Part shown: in pieces, positions 30,492-40,471 of the stretch
How positions within the stretch are numbered: position 1 is the first letter of the stretch
How the letters are laid out: every line of letters starts with the position of its first letter
DNA from: Escarpia spicata
Taxonomy: Eukaryota; Annelida; Polychaeta; Sabellida; Siboglinidae
Direction of reading: 5' to 3'
NCBI GenBank assembly: GCA_963995525.1
Contig: OZ023211.1
Span: 1,925,384-1,989,383, forward strand
Length of the DNA stretch: 64,000 bases
Program-made: the position numbers and the translations under genes
Notes under the pieces: generated by a model
The model's database searches: none
What the model was told of the DNA's origin: nothing
What the model saw: only the letters and a program-made list of their open reading frames with translations

Positions 30492-33400
30492 GTGTCGTTA
30501 CCGCCCGATGATAATCCACCACCACCACCACCACCGTCGCCCCCATCAGCCGATGCTCTTCAACGCGTCGTGGACGAGCATCGACATAGCATAGAGACGT
30601 CGGTAGCGATCGGTGTCGTACAGTCCCGCTACAACTATCGCATGACCGCCTGTACGAGTACGCGGGTGCTCGAACCGCGTCTGAGGGTTATGTTTAGCGA
30701 ACGAAAGAATGCGTTTAAAATAAACGTAAGCTATGGTTTCGTGTTACGCCACAATGTGTCGGGTCGTTACCGCTATTTTCATTCGTCCTGTAACTGCTGC
30801 GGTCGCCTTCTCGAAACACCCGCCCTCGTAACCGATAGCCGTTCTTTCGAACGATTCCTCGATGTCGTGCGCACGACCGACGTACTACAGTACGTCCTCG
30901 CGCAGCGCCCCGATTCGGGGTGGGTGGTCGAGCTCGTAACGAACGCCACCTACTTCGTGAACGCCATCCTAAACCATCCTATCGGGTGCGTTGGCGCCGC
31001 GCTCCCCGCCTACGTGCGTAACAACAAGCACGTCGTGACGTTGACGAACGATTGGGGAGGCAAGCCCTACGACGATCCTCTATGCCTCTTCCGATGCATT
31101 GCCATCCATCGGCAAGGTGGTGGTGGTAGGGGGCACCTAAATACACCCCGTTTAACGCGAGTAGCTAAACAACTGAGCGCGCGCTACGCCCCGACGCCGA
31201 CCGGCGTGCGCCTGAACGAACTGGAACGCGTGGAGACGCTTTTTGGTATCAACATCGTCGTCTATCGCCTAACGGCGGTCGCTCGAAGCGCACCCCACAA
31301 CCCTGAATGTCAACCTGTACGAGAATCACTTTTCGTACATAATCGATCTGCGCGCGTACGCGAAAACGTACAAGTGCTCGAAATGCGGCAACTCCCTCTG
31401 GCAGTACCCGTCGCTATTACGACGTCACGAAGCGACGTGCGAGGGCGGTGTTCGTCACGTGTTTCCCGGCGGCGTCTACCGACCGAAGCCGTCCGTATTT
31501 CAACGACTCGACGACGAAGGTATCGAGGTCGGCGACGACGATCTGCGCTACTATCCGTACCGCGCGACATTCGACTTTGAATGTTATTTCGCCGCCAACG
31601 AGCTACCGCCGGATACCGATAAATGTCGGTGGCTAGCGCGACACGAACTGCTCAGCGTGAGCGTTGCGTCGAACGTGCCCGGACACGAAGCGGCGCGCTG
31701 TTACGTCACGACCGGTGATTCGGCCGACCTAGCGCGTCGCCTCATCGATGACCTGGAAGCCGTGAGCGCGGCGGCGTGCGCGCTTCTACGCCCCCGCTAC
31801 GACGCGGTCTTTGAGGCGATCGAAGCGCTCGATAAAGACTGGCGGCTACGAAGTGACGACGACGACAAGGATGCGTCACCGTACGCCGCACTCGCCGACC
31901 GCCTGTGGACGCACCTTCGTCAAATGCCCGTACTGGGTTTCAACAGCGGTAAGTACGATTTGAATGTCGTCAAAAAGTACTTGACCCCCCTGCTCATAAC
32001 CGACGACGCGCAGCACACATCGTCGGCGTTCACGATTAAACGACAGAACGCTTACATGTGCCTGACGACGTCGACGTTGAAATTTCTGGACATAACTAAT
32101 TACCTCGCGCCCGGTGTCAGCTACGAGCGCTATCTGAAAGCGTACGACTGCGCGGCGACCAAGAGGTACTTTCCGTACGAATATATCGACGCGTTGACGC
32201 GCCTGGACGAGACCGTCCTACCGCCGCGCGAAACTTTCTACAGCCACCTGAAACGCGAGGGAATCTCCGCGGAGGCGTACGAGATTTGGGCGACGGCATG
32301 GCGCGACGAGTGCATGACGACGATGCGCGATTTTCTAATCTGGTATAATAACCGAGATGTGGCGCCGTTTCTCGAGGCACTCGAGCGGCAGTTCGCCTTC
32401 TATCGCCGTCAGCGCATCGACATGTTCAAGGACGCCATCAGCGTACCGGGGTTGACGTTGTTGTACCTATTCAACGACCTGCCGTCGTCAATCCATTTCT
32501 CGCTGTTCAACGAACCGAACAAAGACCTGCACCACCTACTGCAGTCGCAGATCGTCGGCGGTCCATCGATCATCTTCTCGCGTCATCACGAAGCCGGCGT
32601 GACGTCGATTCGAGGCGGTAACAACCCGTGTCGTTCGATAGTCGGCTATGACGCGAACGGTCTCTATCTATCGGCGATGATGCGGGAAATGCCGACGGGT
32701 TGGTACACGCGCCGACGCGCTGAGAACGGCTTTCGAGCGGAACACGTGCACCGCTACGGTCGTATGGCCGTAGAGTGGTTGACGTACGAAGCGGAACGAA
32801 TAGGCGCCCCTATACGACACCAGTTGAACGGCCGCGAGAAGCGCATCGGTAAGTACCGAATCGACGGTTGGTGCGCCGCCACGCGAACGGCGTATCAATT
32901 TCACGGTTGTTTCTTTCACGGCTGCCCGATATGCCAGACGCACGTGACGACGAACGCCGTCAACGGTCAACCGATGACGACGCTGTACGCCGCGACGATC
33001 GCCGTGACGGCCTACCTGCGCCGCCACGTCGATGCCGTCGTCGAAATGTGGGAGTGCCAGTGGCGAGCCTTGAGACCCCCCGTGACGCGACCCGACGCGA
33101 GGCGCGTAACGCACTCGACGATACTGGAGGGTGTACGCGACGGCTCTCTATTCGGTCTCGTGCAGTGCGATATCGCCGTGCCGGAAGCGCTGCGCGCTAA
33201 GTTCGCCGAAATGCAGCCCGTATTCAAGAACGTCGATATCGCGCGCGACGACCTCAGCCCGTTCATGCGCCGCTACGCCGAGTCGCACGATCTACTCACC
33301 CGACCTCAACGGACGCTCGTTGGTAGCTACTTCGGCACGGCGATCGTACTCGCCACGCCCCTCCTACGCTGGTATCTGGAGCACGGGCTCGTCGTCGCGC

Positions 33401-34356
33401 GCATCTACCAGGTGATCGAGTACACGCCGATCGCCTGCTTTCGTCGTTTCGGCGATACGGTGTCGACGGCGCGACGCGAGGGCGACGTCGACCCCGACAA
33501 AGCGATCATCGCCGACACCTTCAAACTACTAGGCAACAGTTCGTACGGGAAGACGATTACGCGCGTCGATCGGCACCGGGATATCAAGTACGCTACGTCG
33601 GTAGGCGCCTCGCGACTCGTCAACAACCGTCGCTTCCGGCAACTCGACGTCGTCGTCGACGACGAACTGTACGAGGTGGCGCTGAATAAGCGCACCGTCG
33701 TCTACGACATGCCGATTCAAATCGGTTATTTCGTGTATCAATACGCGAAATTACGAATGCTCGAATTTTATTACGACTTCGTCGACGCCTACATTCCACG
33801 CCCTCTCTTTCAGTACTGCGCTATGGACACCGATTCGGCGTACATAGCCCTCGCGGGTCACGACATCGACGCGCTCGTACCGGAAGCGATGCGCGAACAC
33901 TACTTCCGAACGCGATCGCTCTGGTTTCCGGCCGAATGTTGCGACGCGCACGTGGACGCGTACGTACGGCGCCGCGTCGCCGGACTGACGTGGGAGGGTG
34001 GGGACTGCTGCGCGCGTCGTCTTCTATTCGATCGTCGAACGCCGGGTCTCTTCAAAGAAGAGTGGCGCGGCGACGGAATCGTGGCGCTGTGCAGTAAGAC
34101 GTACTACTGCTTCGGCGGCGACGGCGGCGCGAAGTACAGCACGAAGGGCTTGAGTAAGCGTCAGAACGATATCGACGAGCACGACTTTCTCGCCGTACTG
34201 CGCGACCGACGCAGCGGCGTCGGTTGGAACCGCGGTTTCCAAGTGAAAAACTCGTCCGTGTTGACGTACGTTCAAGAGCGCGCGGCGTTGAGCTATTTCT
34301 ACGCTAAACGCCGCGTGCTCGACGACGGCGTCACCACGGCGCCGATACTCGTCTAA
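30492..34356 (+). CDS. PolB: Protein-primed DNA polymerase B (broken by a frameshift)
   Basis: Family-B polymerase that replicates the element from protein-primed ends. The N-terminal part (30492 to ~31290) has NNKHVVTL and PYDDPLCLFRCIAIHR. The frame then shifts near 31260-31300 into the one continuing to 34356. The first recognisable segment after the shift includes another zinc finger (CSKCGNSLWQYPSLLRRH) and FPGGVYRP. Exonuclease motifs: FDFECYF (~31570), NSGKYDLN (~31945), YNNRDVAPF (~32345). Polymerase motifs: DANGLYLS (~32650), NSSYG (~33535), MDTDSAY (~33823), then CSKTYYC (~34093). All catalytic motifs are intact. Total length is about 1290 codons, normal for Polintons. The break may be a real mutation or a sequencing indel. 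Confidence 0.93.
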
Positions 34357-34445
34357 CTCGTATAACTAAACCTACCCTAGGGGTGGGGGGCCGCCTAGGG
34401 GTAGGGTTCTGTATGTATGTATGTAGGTAGGTAGGGTAGGGTAAT

Positions 34446-34451
34446 AATAAA
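34446..34451 (+). terminator. Polyadenylation signal for PolB
   Basis: AATAAA lies 90 nt after the PolB stop, in the short convergent intergenic region that also contains an imperfect inverted repeat around CCCTAGGGG/CCTAGGGGTAGGG. Confidence 0.6.
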
Positions 34452-34487
34452 ACAAACACAAGTGCGTACATTTCATCGTCGTTGTTT

Positions 34488-34493
34488 TTTATT
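34488..34493 (-). terminator. Polyadenylation signal for the - strand late genes
   Basis: On the - strand this reads AATAAA, about 33 nt past the protease stop at 34526. It faces the PolB signal 40 bp away, a compact convergent termination region. Confidence 0.6.
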
Positions 34494-34525
34494 ACTACTA
34501 CTACTATACACGTAAAAGCGAAGCG

Positions 34526-34981
34526 TTAATGCAGTGGTTTTAACCAATCGAATACGAGACAGTCATTGGCCACCCGATCGGTGCCGAATATGTTCTGGAA
34601 CGTCGTCAACGGCATGCCGTGACATCGAAGGAGTAGGTAGGCGACGCAATATTGTCCGCACACGTTAGAGACGACGCTCTGCAGTCTCTTGTCGTTGTAC
34701 GTCCACGCGTCGCCGCAGTGTAGGTGCAGGAAGGCGCGGAAGTCGGCGTGCAGCGGCGGGAGACCGTACGAATCGAAGTACTCGCCGACGCCTTGACGGT
34801 CGACGTAGACGGCCACCCAGTGCTCCCCCGGTTCGCCGCCGTCGTCGGTATTGCACACGAAGGCCATCGGGTAAGTGGTGGTGGTGGTGGTAAGTAGCGC
34901 GTCTTTAGGTACGACGCCGAGGACGATGCGTTTAGCGTACGCGTCGAGTTCGAGGCGACGCAGCAGTTGGAACGTATCCAT
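34526..34981 (-). CDS. PRO: Adenain-like cysteine protease (virion maturation)
   Basis: This 151-residue Ulp1/adenovirus-protease family enzyme is expected to process capsid precursors. Catalytic residues by family pattern: His54 (GEHWVAVYVD), Asp70 (EYFDSYG), Gln101 and Cys108 (NVCGQYC). The seven-residue Gln-to-Cys spacing matches adenain. Its ATG (34981-34979) overlaps the capsid-frame stop as TAATG, suggesting coupled translation or a shared transcript. It is the last gene of the - strand block and appears intact. Confidence 0.93.
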   Translation of the reverse strand: MDTFQLLRRLELDAYAKRIVLGVVPKDALLTTTTTTYPMAFVCNTDDGGEPGEHWVAVYVDRQGVGEYFDSYGLPPLHADFRAFLHLHCGDAWTYNDKRLQSVVSNVCGQYCVAYLLLRCHGMPLTTFQNIFGTDRVANDCLVFDWLKPLH

Positions 34982-36284
34982 TACGAGGTACAGTCGTACA
35001 GGACGTTTCGGGTCCGATCGATTTCCATCACCGTCTCGAATTCCGCGTACACGACGACGTTCACCGGTCGGGGTAGCGGCGTCAAGAACTGCATTTCAGC
35101 GCCCACGCTCCCCTGACGCACGACGTTGAAATGGTCCCCGTCGCAGCAGTCGGGGTCAGGTCGAAAGCGAAGACGGTGTAGCCGCCCTCGAAGTCCGAGC
35201 GCGATATGTCGTTCCCCTCGTCCTCGCCCGCCTTTCCGGTGGCCTCGAAGAGATTCATGTAGCTTCGTATGTACCGGTGGTGCGGAAAGTCCGGTTGCAG
35301 TGGCTTGCTCGGCACCTGACGTCCGTCGACGTTGAGTGCGAGGAAGGTTATGTCGTTGTGATGCGCGTTGAACGGCTTTCTAGTGTAGTCTCCGTTGTAG
35401 GCGGCGTTGTCGATCATCATCAGGATTATGCGTTTCGGAATTGTACCCATGTACAGGTTCTCGTGCGTGTGCGATAGCGTACCCGCGTTTATCGAGAACG
35501 ACTTGCAGTCGACGCGGCGCATCGGAAACTTAGCCGTTCCCAAATTCCACGCTTTGATATGACCCAGCTGGACTTCCGGGTTCAACTTCACTTTTCGGAC
35601 GTGCAGGCAAATCGAACGTATCACGATACGCCACCTCGGCGCGGCAGCCGCGCCCATGAGCGCGAAGGCGTCCTTCGACTGGACCATGCGTATTTTTGTG
35701 TCGATGCCGCTCGGTAGGAGGAGGTTTAGCATAAACGCGTCGACGTGCAGGTGTCCCATCATCTCCACCTCGGCGCTGGCCGCCGTCAGATCGCGCCGCG
35801 CTACGAACCCGGTGTTATCGTCCCCGCGCGCGTTCATGTGTCCGGCGCTATCTTTGTACCACAACGACCCCGTGAGATGCGATCGTTTCGCGTCGCTACC
35901 GTAACTCAGTAGGGTCTCGATGTAGGCCCGGTACGCGTACGTATTGGTCGACGGCGTCACGAGCGTGCCGTTCAGCGACACGTCGATTTGACTGAACATC
36001 GAATGAAGGAAATTGTTGACCGGCGCCACGTTGGTGCCGGCCGCCAGATCGGTACCGTCCCCCTGAACCACTTTGAAGAGGACGTACGTTTGAAGGCTCG
36101 CCAGGTCCGTATAGTCGTTACCCGACCCCGGAATGAGGAACTCGATAGGACCGCCGGCGTCGAGAGCCGTCAGCGGTTGGTAGGCGGTCCGATAACTGCT
36201 CTCGATGCTCTTCTGCATCAACGGTCCGGTGAACAGGTCCAGTTCGGCCTTCACGCCCTCGCACGCTGTCTTTACGAACGCCAT
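34981..36284 (-). CDS. MCP: Major capsid protein, double jelly-roll (C-terminal frameshift)
   Basis: The hexon-like capsid subunit. The intact frame 36284-35082 covers about 400 residues. Recognisable stretches include VKAELDLFTGPLMQKSIESS near the start, the FLHSMFSQIDVSLNGTLV segment, and DITFLALNVDGRQVPSKPLQ toward the C-terminus. At a C-run on the - strand (35152-35155) the frame shifts, and family-like C-terminal sequence continues in a neighbouring frame to a stop at 34981-34983. The annotated frame instead ends after an unrelated ~20-residue tail. A homopolymer position makes a sequencing deletion a strong alternative to real inactivation. The start lies 2 nt after the preceding gene's stop. 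Confidence 0.93.
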
Positions 36285-36286
36285 CG

Positions 36287-36694
36287 TTACGCGTCGAATA
36301 TATCGACCGGTCGACGTCCTCTCTTCCGTCTACTGACGGTCGTCGCCGTTCGACGCTGCTTCTTTATAGGCGGTCTTTTTTTCACCCGTCTCTTTTTCGG
36401 CGCCGGCCCTTTCAATAGGCCGTCGAGAAGATCGACGCCGGCCTCCTTCGCGCGTCGTTTTACCGACGCTTTCAGATTGCCGCCGCCGACGACGTCCCGC
36501 GCCACGTTCACGCCGGTTTTGAGCGCACGTTTTCCCAACGCCATGGCGCCTCTCTTAAAAAGCGGCATGACGCTTCGAAATAGGCTCCCGAAGATATTAC
36601 CCAGACCGTGTCCTCGCTGACCTCGACTGCCGATGAAGACCGGTAGTTGACCGCCGACCTGTCGAACGTAGTAGTCCTCGTACGGGTTCGGCAT
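36287..36694 (-). CDS. Basic virion protein, adenovirus pVI/pX-like position
   Basis: A conserved Polinton protein of 135 residues with the hallmark GGQLPVFIGSRGQRGHGLG near the N-terminus, an amphipathic segment (LFRSVMPLFKRGAMALGKRA) and a strongly basic C-terminal half (PKKRRVKKRPPIKKQRR), suitable for nuclear import or DNA binding. In related elements this protein is thought to be a minor or core virion component. Here it sits between penton and capsid with 2-nt gaps on both sides. Confidence 0.8.
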   Translation of the reverse strand: MPNPYEDYYVRQVGGQLPVFIGSRGQRGHGLGNIFGSLFRSVMPLFKRGAMALGKRALKTGVNVARDVVGGGNLKASVKRRAKEAGVDLLDGLLKGPAPKKRRVKKRPPIKKQRRTATTVSRRKRGRRPVDIFDA

Positions 36695-36696
36695 GG

Positions 36697-37563
36697 TTAA
36701 AACAATCTCGATTTACAGCGTCTGATGTGAAGCGTCGCCACTAGCTTCCCCCGCTCGAATGGTATCGGTTGACCACAATCGTCTCTTATATCGACCTCGA
36801 TCGTATCGAATTGATGCCGCAGCAGCTTCACGTATTGGACGCGATCGAACGTTTCCGAAATAACGCTACCGTTCGTACCGAAGACGGCGATATTTCGAAG
36901 AAGCGGCGCGTACACGTCGCCGACGACGCGCGATTCCACGAGATCCGTGTACACGTACAGGGTGTCGACGCCCGCTTTCATATCCACCGTATTTCGACCT
37001 TCGTACGCGAACGTGTACGAGGCGGGGGTCGTCTCGATAACGACGACTTCCGGTTCGGGACCCATCATCGGCGGACTTACGATAACGTTCTTATGGAAAC
37101 CTAGCACGCTCTTCAGACGGCTCGTATCGGGTAGGGTAAAGGCGACGCCCGCCGTCATACGCAGCGTCATTCGGTTAGAGACGCCGCTGTACTCTAGATA
37201 CACCCTCACCTTATCGGTCCACAATTTCCTTAGCGCCTCGTTGATCTCGCGCAGTAGCACGAAAACGTTGTTGTAGAAACCGTGAGCGATCGTACCCTGT
37301 CGGTATATTCCGATACCGTCCATGGTCGTGAAAAGACCCGCCTCACCTCGGGGCGCCGACAGGTAGAAGGTGGCATCCGCCTCTCTCACGTTGTACCACG
37401 TGTGCGGGTACTGTAGCGTCACCAGTCCGCATTCCCATTCTCCGCCGGCCAGGTCGAAACGTCGCGGCAGCGTCGTGATGTAGTGCGTCAACGTATTTTC
37501 GGGGTGCCGCTTCGTAGACGCGTTGCTCGGTAGCGTCAGGTAAAAGTCAGACGATGCCGCCAT
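36697..37563 (-). CDS. Penton-like minor capsid protein (single jelly-roll)
   Basis: 288 residues. The N-terminal DFYLTLPSNASTKRHPENTL and the WECGLVTLQYPHTWYNV block are characteristic of Polinton/adintovirus pentons, which form the capsid vertices. The C-terminal part includes VKLLRHQFDTIEVDIRDDCG and IPFERGKLVATLHI. The start overlaps the end of the upstream membrane-protein frame by 17 nt. The frame is intact. Confidence 0.88.
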   Translation of the reverse strand: MAASSDFYLTLPSNASTKRHPENTLTHYITTLPRRFDLAGGEWECGLVTLQYPHTWYNVREADATFYLSAPRGEAGLFTTMDGIGIYRQGTIAHGFYNNVFVLLREINEALRKLWTDKVRVYLEYSGVSNRMTLRMTAGVAFTLPDTSRLKSVLGFHKNVIVSPPMMGPEPEVVVIETTPASYTFAYEGRNTVDMKAGVDTLYVYTDLVESRVVGDVYAPLLRNIAVFGTNGSVISETFDRVQYVKLLRHQFDTIEVDIRDDCGQPIPFERGKLVATLHIRRCKSRLF

Positions 37564-37936
37564 CGTCTCGTCGTCGTCGGGCGCCGCCGCTCATAGACGG
37601 ACTCGGGAGCAGATAACCGAGACAGCTGCTCAACAGCGCCATCCACAGATTGGAGTCGCCTTGACCCCGCGTTAAATTGTATATACTAACGGCGATGACG
37701 AAGTACAGGACGATGACCTGACAGAGGAATACGATTTCGGCCTTTGGGCATTCGTTACCGCAGAGCCGCCATGGATCGGGTTCGTGGACGGTGGAGTCGT
37801 CGGCGTTCTCGACGGCGTCGACGGAGTCCTCGTTGGTAGTCGTCGTCGGCTTCTCTGAACCAGTAGCGGCGTCGACGGAGTCCTCTTTGGTAGTCTTCTT
37901 CTTCGGCTGCTGCTGCTGCTCGTCCCTCGCCTCCAT
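37547..37936 (-). CDS. Conserved Polinton membrane protein
   Basis: 129 residues from ATG 37936. The open frame extends upstream to 38326, but that part runs opposite integrase-end sequence and has no coding character. A Lys/Thr/Glu-rich N-terminus contains the repeat EDSVDA twice, encoded by a ~33-bp duplication. Then CPKAEIVFLCQVIVLYFVIA forms a transmembrane helix, and NLWMALLSSCLGYLLPSPS forms a second hydrophobic segment. This C-terminal pattern recurs in Polintons and is likely virion- or membrane-associated. A TATA box lies at 37971-37976 (CCGTATAAGG on the - strand). Confidence 0.75.
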   Translation of the reverse strand: MEARDEQQQQPKKKTTKEDSVDAATGSEKPTTTTNEDSVDAVENADDSTVHEPDPWRLCGNECPKAEIVFLCQVIVLYFVIAVSIYNLTRGQGDSNLWMALLSSCLGYLLPSPSMSGGARRRRDDGGIV

Positions 37937-37970
37937 AACGCCACTGCGGTCTGCGGGTACAGCAGGGCCC

Positions 37971-37976
37971 CTTATA
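37971..37976 (-). promoter_or_regulatory. TATA box for the membrane protein/penton unit
   Basis: TATAAG on the - strand, 35-40 nt upstream of ATG 37936. Confidence 0.5.
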
Positions 37977-38184
37977 CGGGAGGAGCGACGTTCCCCCGCA
38001 TAACCACGACTCGTGCAGTCGCCAGCATTCCTCGTGACGCGTCCAACGCATGCTATAGGTCCACGAGCGCCGCGGCGTCGATCCAACTGTTGAAGGAGGC
38101 CGGGTAACCGCTCCATTTCACGAGCGCCTCCGAGCCGCCGCCGCGACGACGACGCCGCTGCAGAACCGCCTCCACTCGATACAG

Positions 38185-39183
38185 TTAGTCCTTCGGAACG
38201 ACTACGCGTTGTACTTCCTGTTCGTAGAAGGCGCCCTCTACCGGTGTCCCCGCGTCGTCCTTCAGGCGATAAACGGGGGGTTCGGACGGATGCACCTCTA
38301 CGACGGTGAAGAGCTCCTCGCTCCAATTAGGCATGTATCCTTTTTTGAATTGACCCCTCGTCTTACTGATACGCACGCGATCTCCTTCGCGCAGTTTCGT
38401 TTTTTTTCCCATACCGCCGCTGCCGCCGTACAGGCGTTGCCATACGTCCTCCTGATTCGTCGCGTCGACGCTCGCCGGCGTCCTACCGATGCTTCGATGA
38501 TAGGCGTTGTTGTACGAATGCACGAAATCCGTTAACGCCTCTACGTAGCGCAGCGTCTCGTGTTTCGTAAAATAACGCCACATGCGCGTTTTCAAAGTCC
38601 TATTGAAGCGTTCCACGACGCTCGCTTTAGTCTCCTCGTTATGCGTCACGAAATGATGAACGCCGCGACTCTTTAGGAACGTTTGCAGGGGTCGATTCAG
38701 AAACTCGGTCCCCTTATCGGTCTGCAGCGCGTTCGGCGGCGGCGCGTCGTTCAGCAGACGCTCGAATGCCGCGACGAGCGATGCGCCGGACTTATTCTTC
38801 AACGGAACGCACCACGCCCGCTTCGAAAACACGTCGATTACCGTCAATAGAAATGTTATACCGTCGTTGTGTTTTTTTAACCTAGTCAGATCGACCAGAT
38901 CAGCTTGCCACTGCTGGTTTTGACCGCCCACGATAACGCAACGTCGTTTGAAACGTCTTTTAACCGGTTTGTGTAGAGTATAAGCGTCCTGCGCCGCTAG
39001 CCACCTCTCGACATCCGGGCGTCGTCGACCCCCCTTTGACGCGCGGTGCAACGCGTCGACACCTCCGTAACTCCCAGCTCGTTTCGGATCGAAGTAGAGT
39101 TCATTCAGTTCAGCGTCGTCGTCGTCGTTTCGTTTTCGAAGGTTTCGTTTTGGACGACGACGACGACTCCACCCGGACACCAT
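38185..39183 (-). CDS. INT: Retroviral-type integrase (rve)
   Basis: 332 residues. It inserts the element and produces the 6-bp target duplication. Catalytic triad: D95 (WQADLVDL), D156 (LQTDKGTEF) and E191 (SVVERFN), giving a DD35E spacing. The basic N-terminus precedes LYFDPKRAGSYGGVDAL, typical for Polintons. The C-terminal MPNWSEELFTVVEVHP and GAFYEQEVQRV region resembles a chromodomain-like reader. The frame is intact. TCTATATAAT (39220-39211 on the - strand) lies 28-37 nt upstream of the ATG. Confidence 0.95.
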   Translation of the reverse strand: MVSGWSRRRRPKRNLRKRNDDDDAELNELYFDPKRAGSYGGVDALHRASKGGRRRPDVERWLAAQDAYTLHKPVKRRFKRRCVIVGGQNQQWQADLVDLTRLKKHNDGITFLLTVIDVFSKRAWCVPLKNKSGASLVAAFERLLNDAPPPNALQTDKGTEFLNRPLQTFLKSRGVHHFVTHNEETKASVVERFNRTLKTRMWRYFTKHETLRYVEALTDFVHSYNNAYHRSIGRTPASVDATNQEDVWQRLYGGSGGMGKKTKLREGDRVRISKTRGQFKKGYMPNWSEELFTVVEVHPSEPPVYRLKDDAGTPVEGAFYEQEVQRVVVPKD

Positions 39184-39281
39184 GACGACGACGATCGACG
39201 AACGATGACTATTATATAGAGAGCGATAACCGTGATGACGATGAAACCGACGACGGCGACCGTTCGTTGTATTGACGGCAT
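39105..39281 (-). CDS. Small single-pass membrane protein candidate (58 aa)
   Basis: From ATG 39281 the frame encodes RTVAVVGFIVITVIALYIIV, a clear transmembrane segment, followed by an Arg/Ser cluster and an acidic-polar tail with two NET sequons. It starts just past the previous gene's stop (39284) and overlaps the integrase start by 79 nt. The packing fits a real late gene, but a chance hydrophobic frame is possible. Confidence 0.45.
   Translation of the reverse strand: MPSIQRTVAVVGFIVITVIALYIIVIVRRSSSSWCPGGVVVVVQNETFENETTTTTLN
39211..39220 (-). promoter_or_regulatory. TATA box for integrase
   Basis: TCTATATAAT on the - strand, within the small membrane-protein frame, 28-37 nt from the integrase ATG. 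Confidence 0.55.
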
Positions 39282-39283
39282 CG

Positions 39284-40012
39284 TCACATCGATTCCCAAC
39301 CGTCCAACGCTCTCTTTCTAGAACGTCGTCTTCGCACCGCCTTTCCCGCTGAACTGACCGATCCCGTCTCCTCCTCTCCTTCTCTTGACAGCCGCCGCCG
39401 TCGCTGCTCCATGTACTCCCGATAGCGCGGGTTGCCGACGAACTCCATAGGAATGTTCATACCCTTCATACTCAACCCGAAAGCGCGCCATCCTAAGGGC
39501 TGCGTCGTCTTCGTTCTCGTTCGCATGAGATCGTTCACTAGATCGACCATGTTACTCCCCGCGATCGTTTTACCGTCGTACACGAATTCGCCGCGTTCGT
39601 TCCATCGACACAAGGGATCGGCTTTCATTTTCGCGATAAGTAGACTCGCCTTCCCTTTCAACGTTTTCGGCATGCTGGCTACGATTTCACGCTCTACGGC
39701 CTCCGACGATGGTGGCGCCGCCGCCGCCGTGGCCTGCGGCGGTATCTCGCCGCCGTCGGCGTTGACCATCGACACGCGTACCGGTTGCGCCGTTCGAACC
39801 GCCTCTATAGTGTTGTAGCGACTCAGCAGCTGATTGTACGACACCACCTTATCGCGTTCGGATAAATCCGATCGCTCTAGAATATCTTTCATGTCGCTGT
39901 CCAGGCTACTCAGTATACGTGATCGGGGGGTGCTGCTCGACTGCTGCTGCGGTTGAAGGAGACTTTCCACCAATCGCGGGTCGACCAACGCCATCTTCTT
40001 CGCGTACTGCAT
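39284..40012 (-). CDS. Conserved Polinton protein, 242 aa, function unknown
   Basis: It begins MQYAKKMALVDPRLVESL, a start recurrent in Polinton proteins. The middle holds low-complexity Ala/Pro sequence. The second half has PKTLKGKASLLIAKMKADP and MVDLVNDLMRTRTKT followed by an Arg-rich tail (RRRRSRKRAL). It is predicted mainly helical and is probably a virion or core protein by position, though this is inference. It lies 3 nt after the previous gene's stop. Confidence 0.72.
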   Translation of the reverse strand: MQYAKKMALVDPRLVESLLQPQQQSSSTPRSRILSSLDSDMKDILERSDLSERDKVVSYNQLLSRYNTIEAVRTAQPVRVSMVNADGGEIPPQATAAAAPPSSEAVEREIVASMPKTLKGKASLLIAKMKADPLCRWNERGEFVYDGKTIAGSNMVDLVNDLMRTRTKTTQPLGWRAFGLSMKGMNIPMEFVGNPRYREYMEQRRRRLSREGEEETGSVSSAGKAVRRRRSRKRALDGWESM

Positions 40013-40015
40013 CGA

Positions 40016-40429
40016 TTAACCCCCGATTAACTGTTTGAGTAGTGGCAGGAAAACGGTGCTCGCTAACGGCGCTAGCAGGGCCGTCAGAAAACCACCAGCC
40101 CCCGTTTGCAAGATGGCTCGCTTCCGCTTCACCGGAATTCGTTTGTTGACCAAGTCACGCAGGTGATCTCTGTATTTCGTCAACACGCGTTTCTGCTTCG
40201 GCGACACCTTCACGTTCCCTCTCAGAATATTGTACGCGCAATCGCATAGACTACATATGAGACCGACCTCCGAATGGGCGAGCACGGCTTTTCGCAGATC
40301 TACGTTCCGCTTCTGTCTATCCATCAACTGCAGGGCGAAAATGTGTCTCTTCAGGCGTTGCTCCGAAAACGTCGTCGTCGCCGCCTTCGGTCGTCGCTTC
40401 GCCGCTACCACCGCGCGTCTTCCCGTCAT
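40016..40429 (-). CDS. Conserved small Polinton protein with hydrophobic C-terminus
   Basis: 137 residues. The basic N-terminus is followed by RKAVLAHSEVGLICSLCDCA, then YNILRGNVKVSPKQKRVL, a pattern repeatedly seen in Polintons and adintoviruses. The C-terminal AGGFLTALLAPLASTVFLPL is hydrophobic and could be membrane-active. The function is not established to my knowledge. Its TATA box (CTATAAGTAG, 40471-40462) overlaps the ATPase stop codon. Confidence 0.75.
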   Translation of the reverse strand: MTGRRAVVAAKRRPKAATTTFSEQRLKRHIFALQLMDRQKRNVDLRKAVLAHSEVGLICSLCDCAYNILRGNVKVSPKQKRVLTKYRDHLRDLVNKRIPVKRKRAILQTGAGGFLTALLAPLASTVFLPLLKQLIGG

Positions 40430-40461
40430 ACCGACTAATGCGTACGCGGCGACGTCCCTCT

Positions 40462-40471
40462 CTACTTATAG
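40462..40471 (-). promoter_or_regulatory. TATA box that contains the ATPase stop codon
   Basis: On the - strand CTATAAGTAG lies 33-42 nt before ATG 40429. The TAA of TATAAG is the stop codon of the ATPase frame. Confidence 0.55.

Noticed and set aside
37937..38326. Upstream extension of the membrane-protein frame to 38326
   Set aside because: It runs through the integrase 3' region with Arg/Ser-rich random composition. The ATG at 37936 has a TATA box at the right distance.
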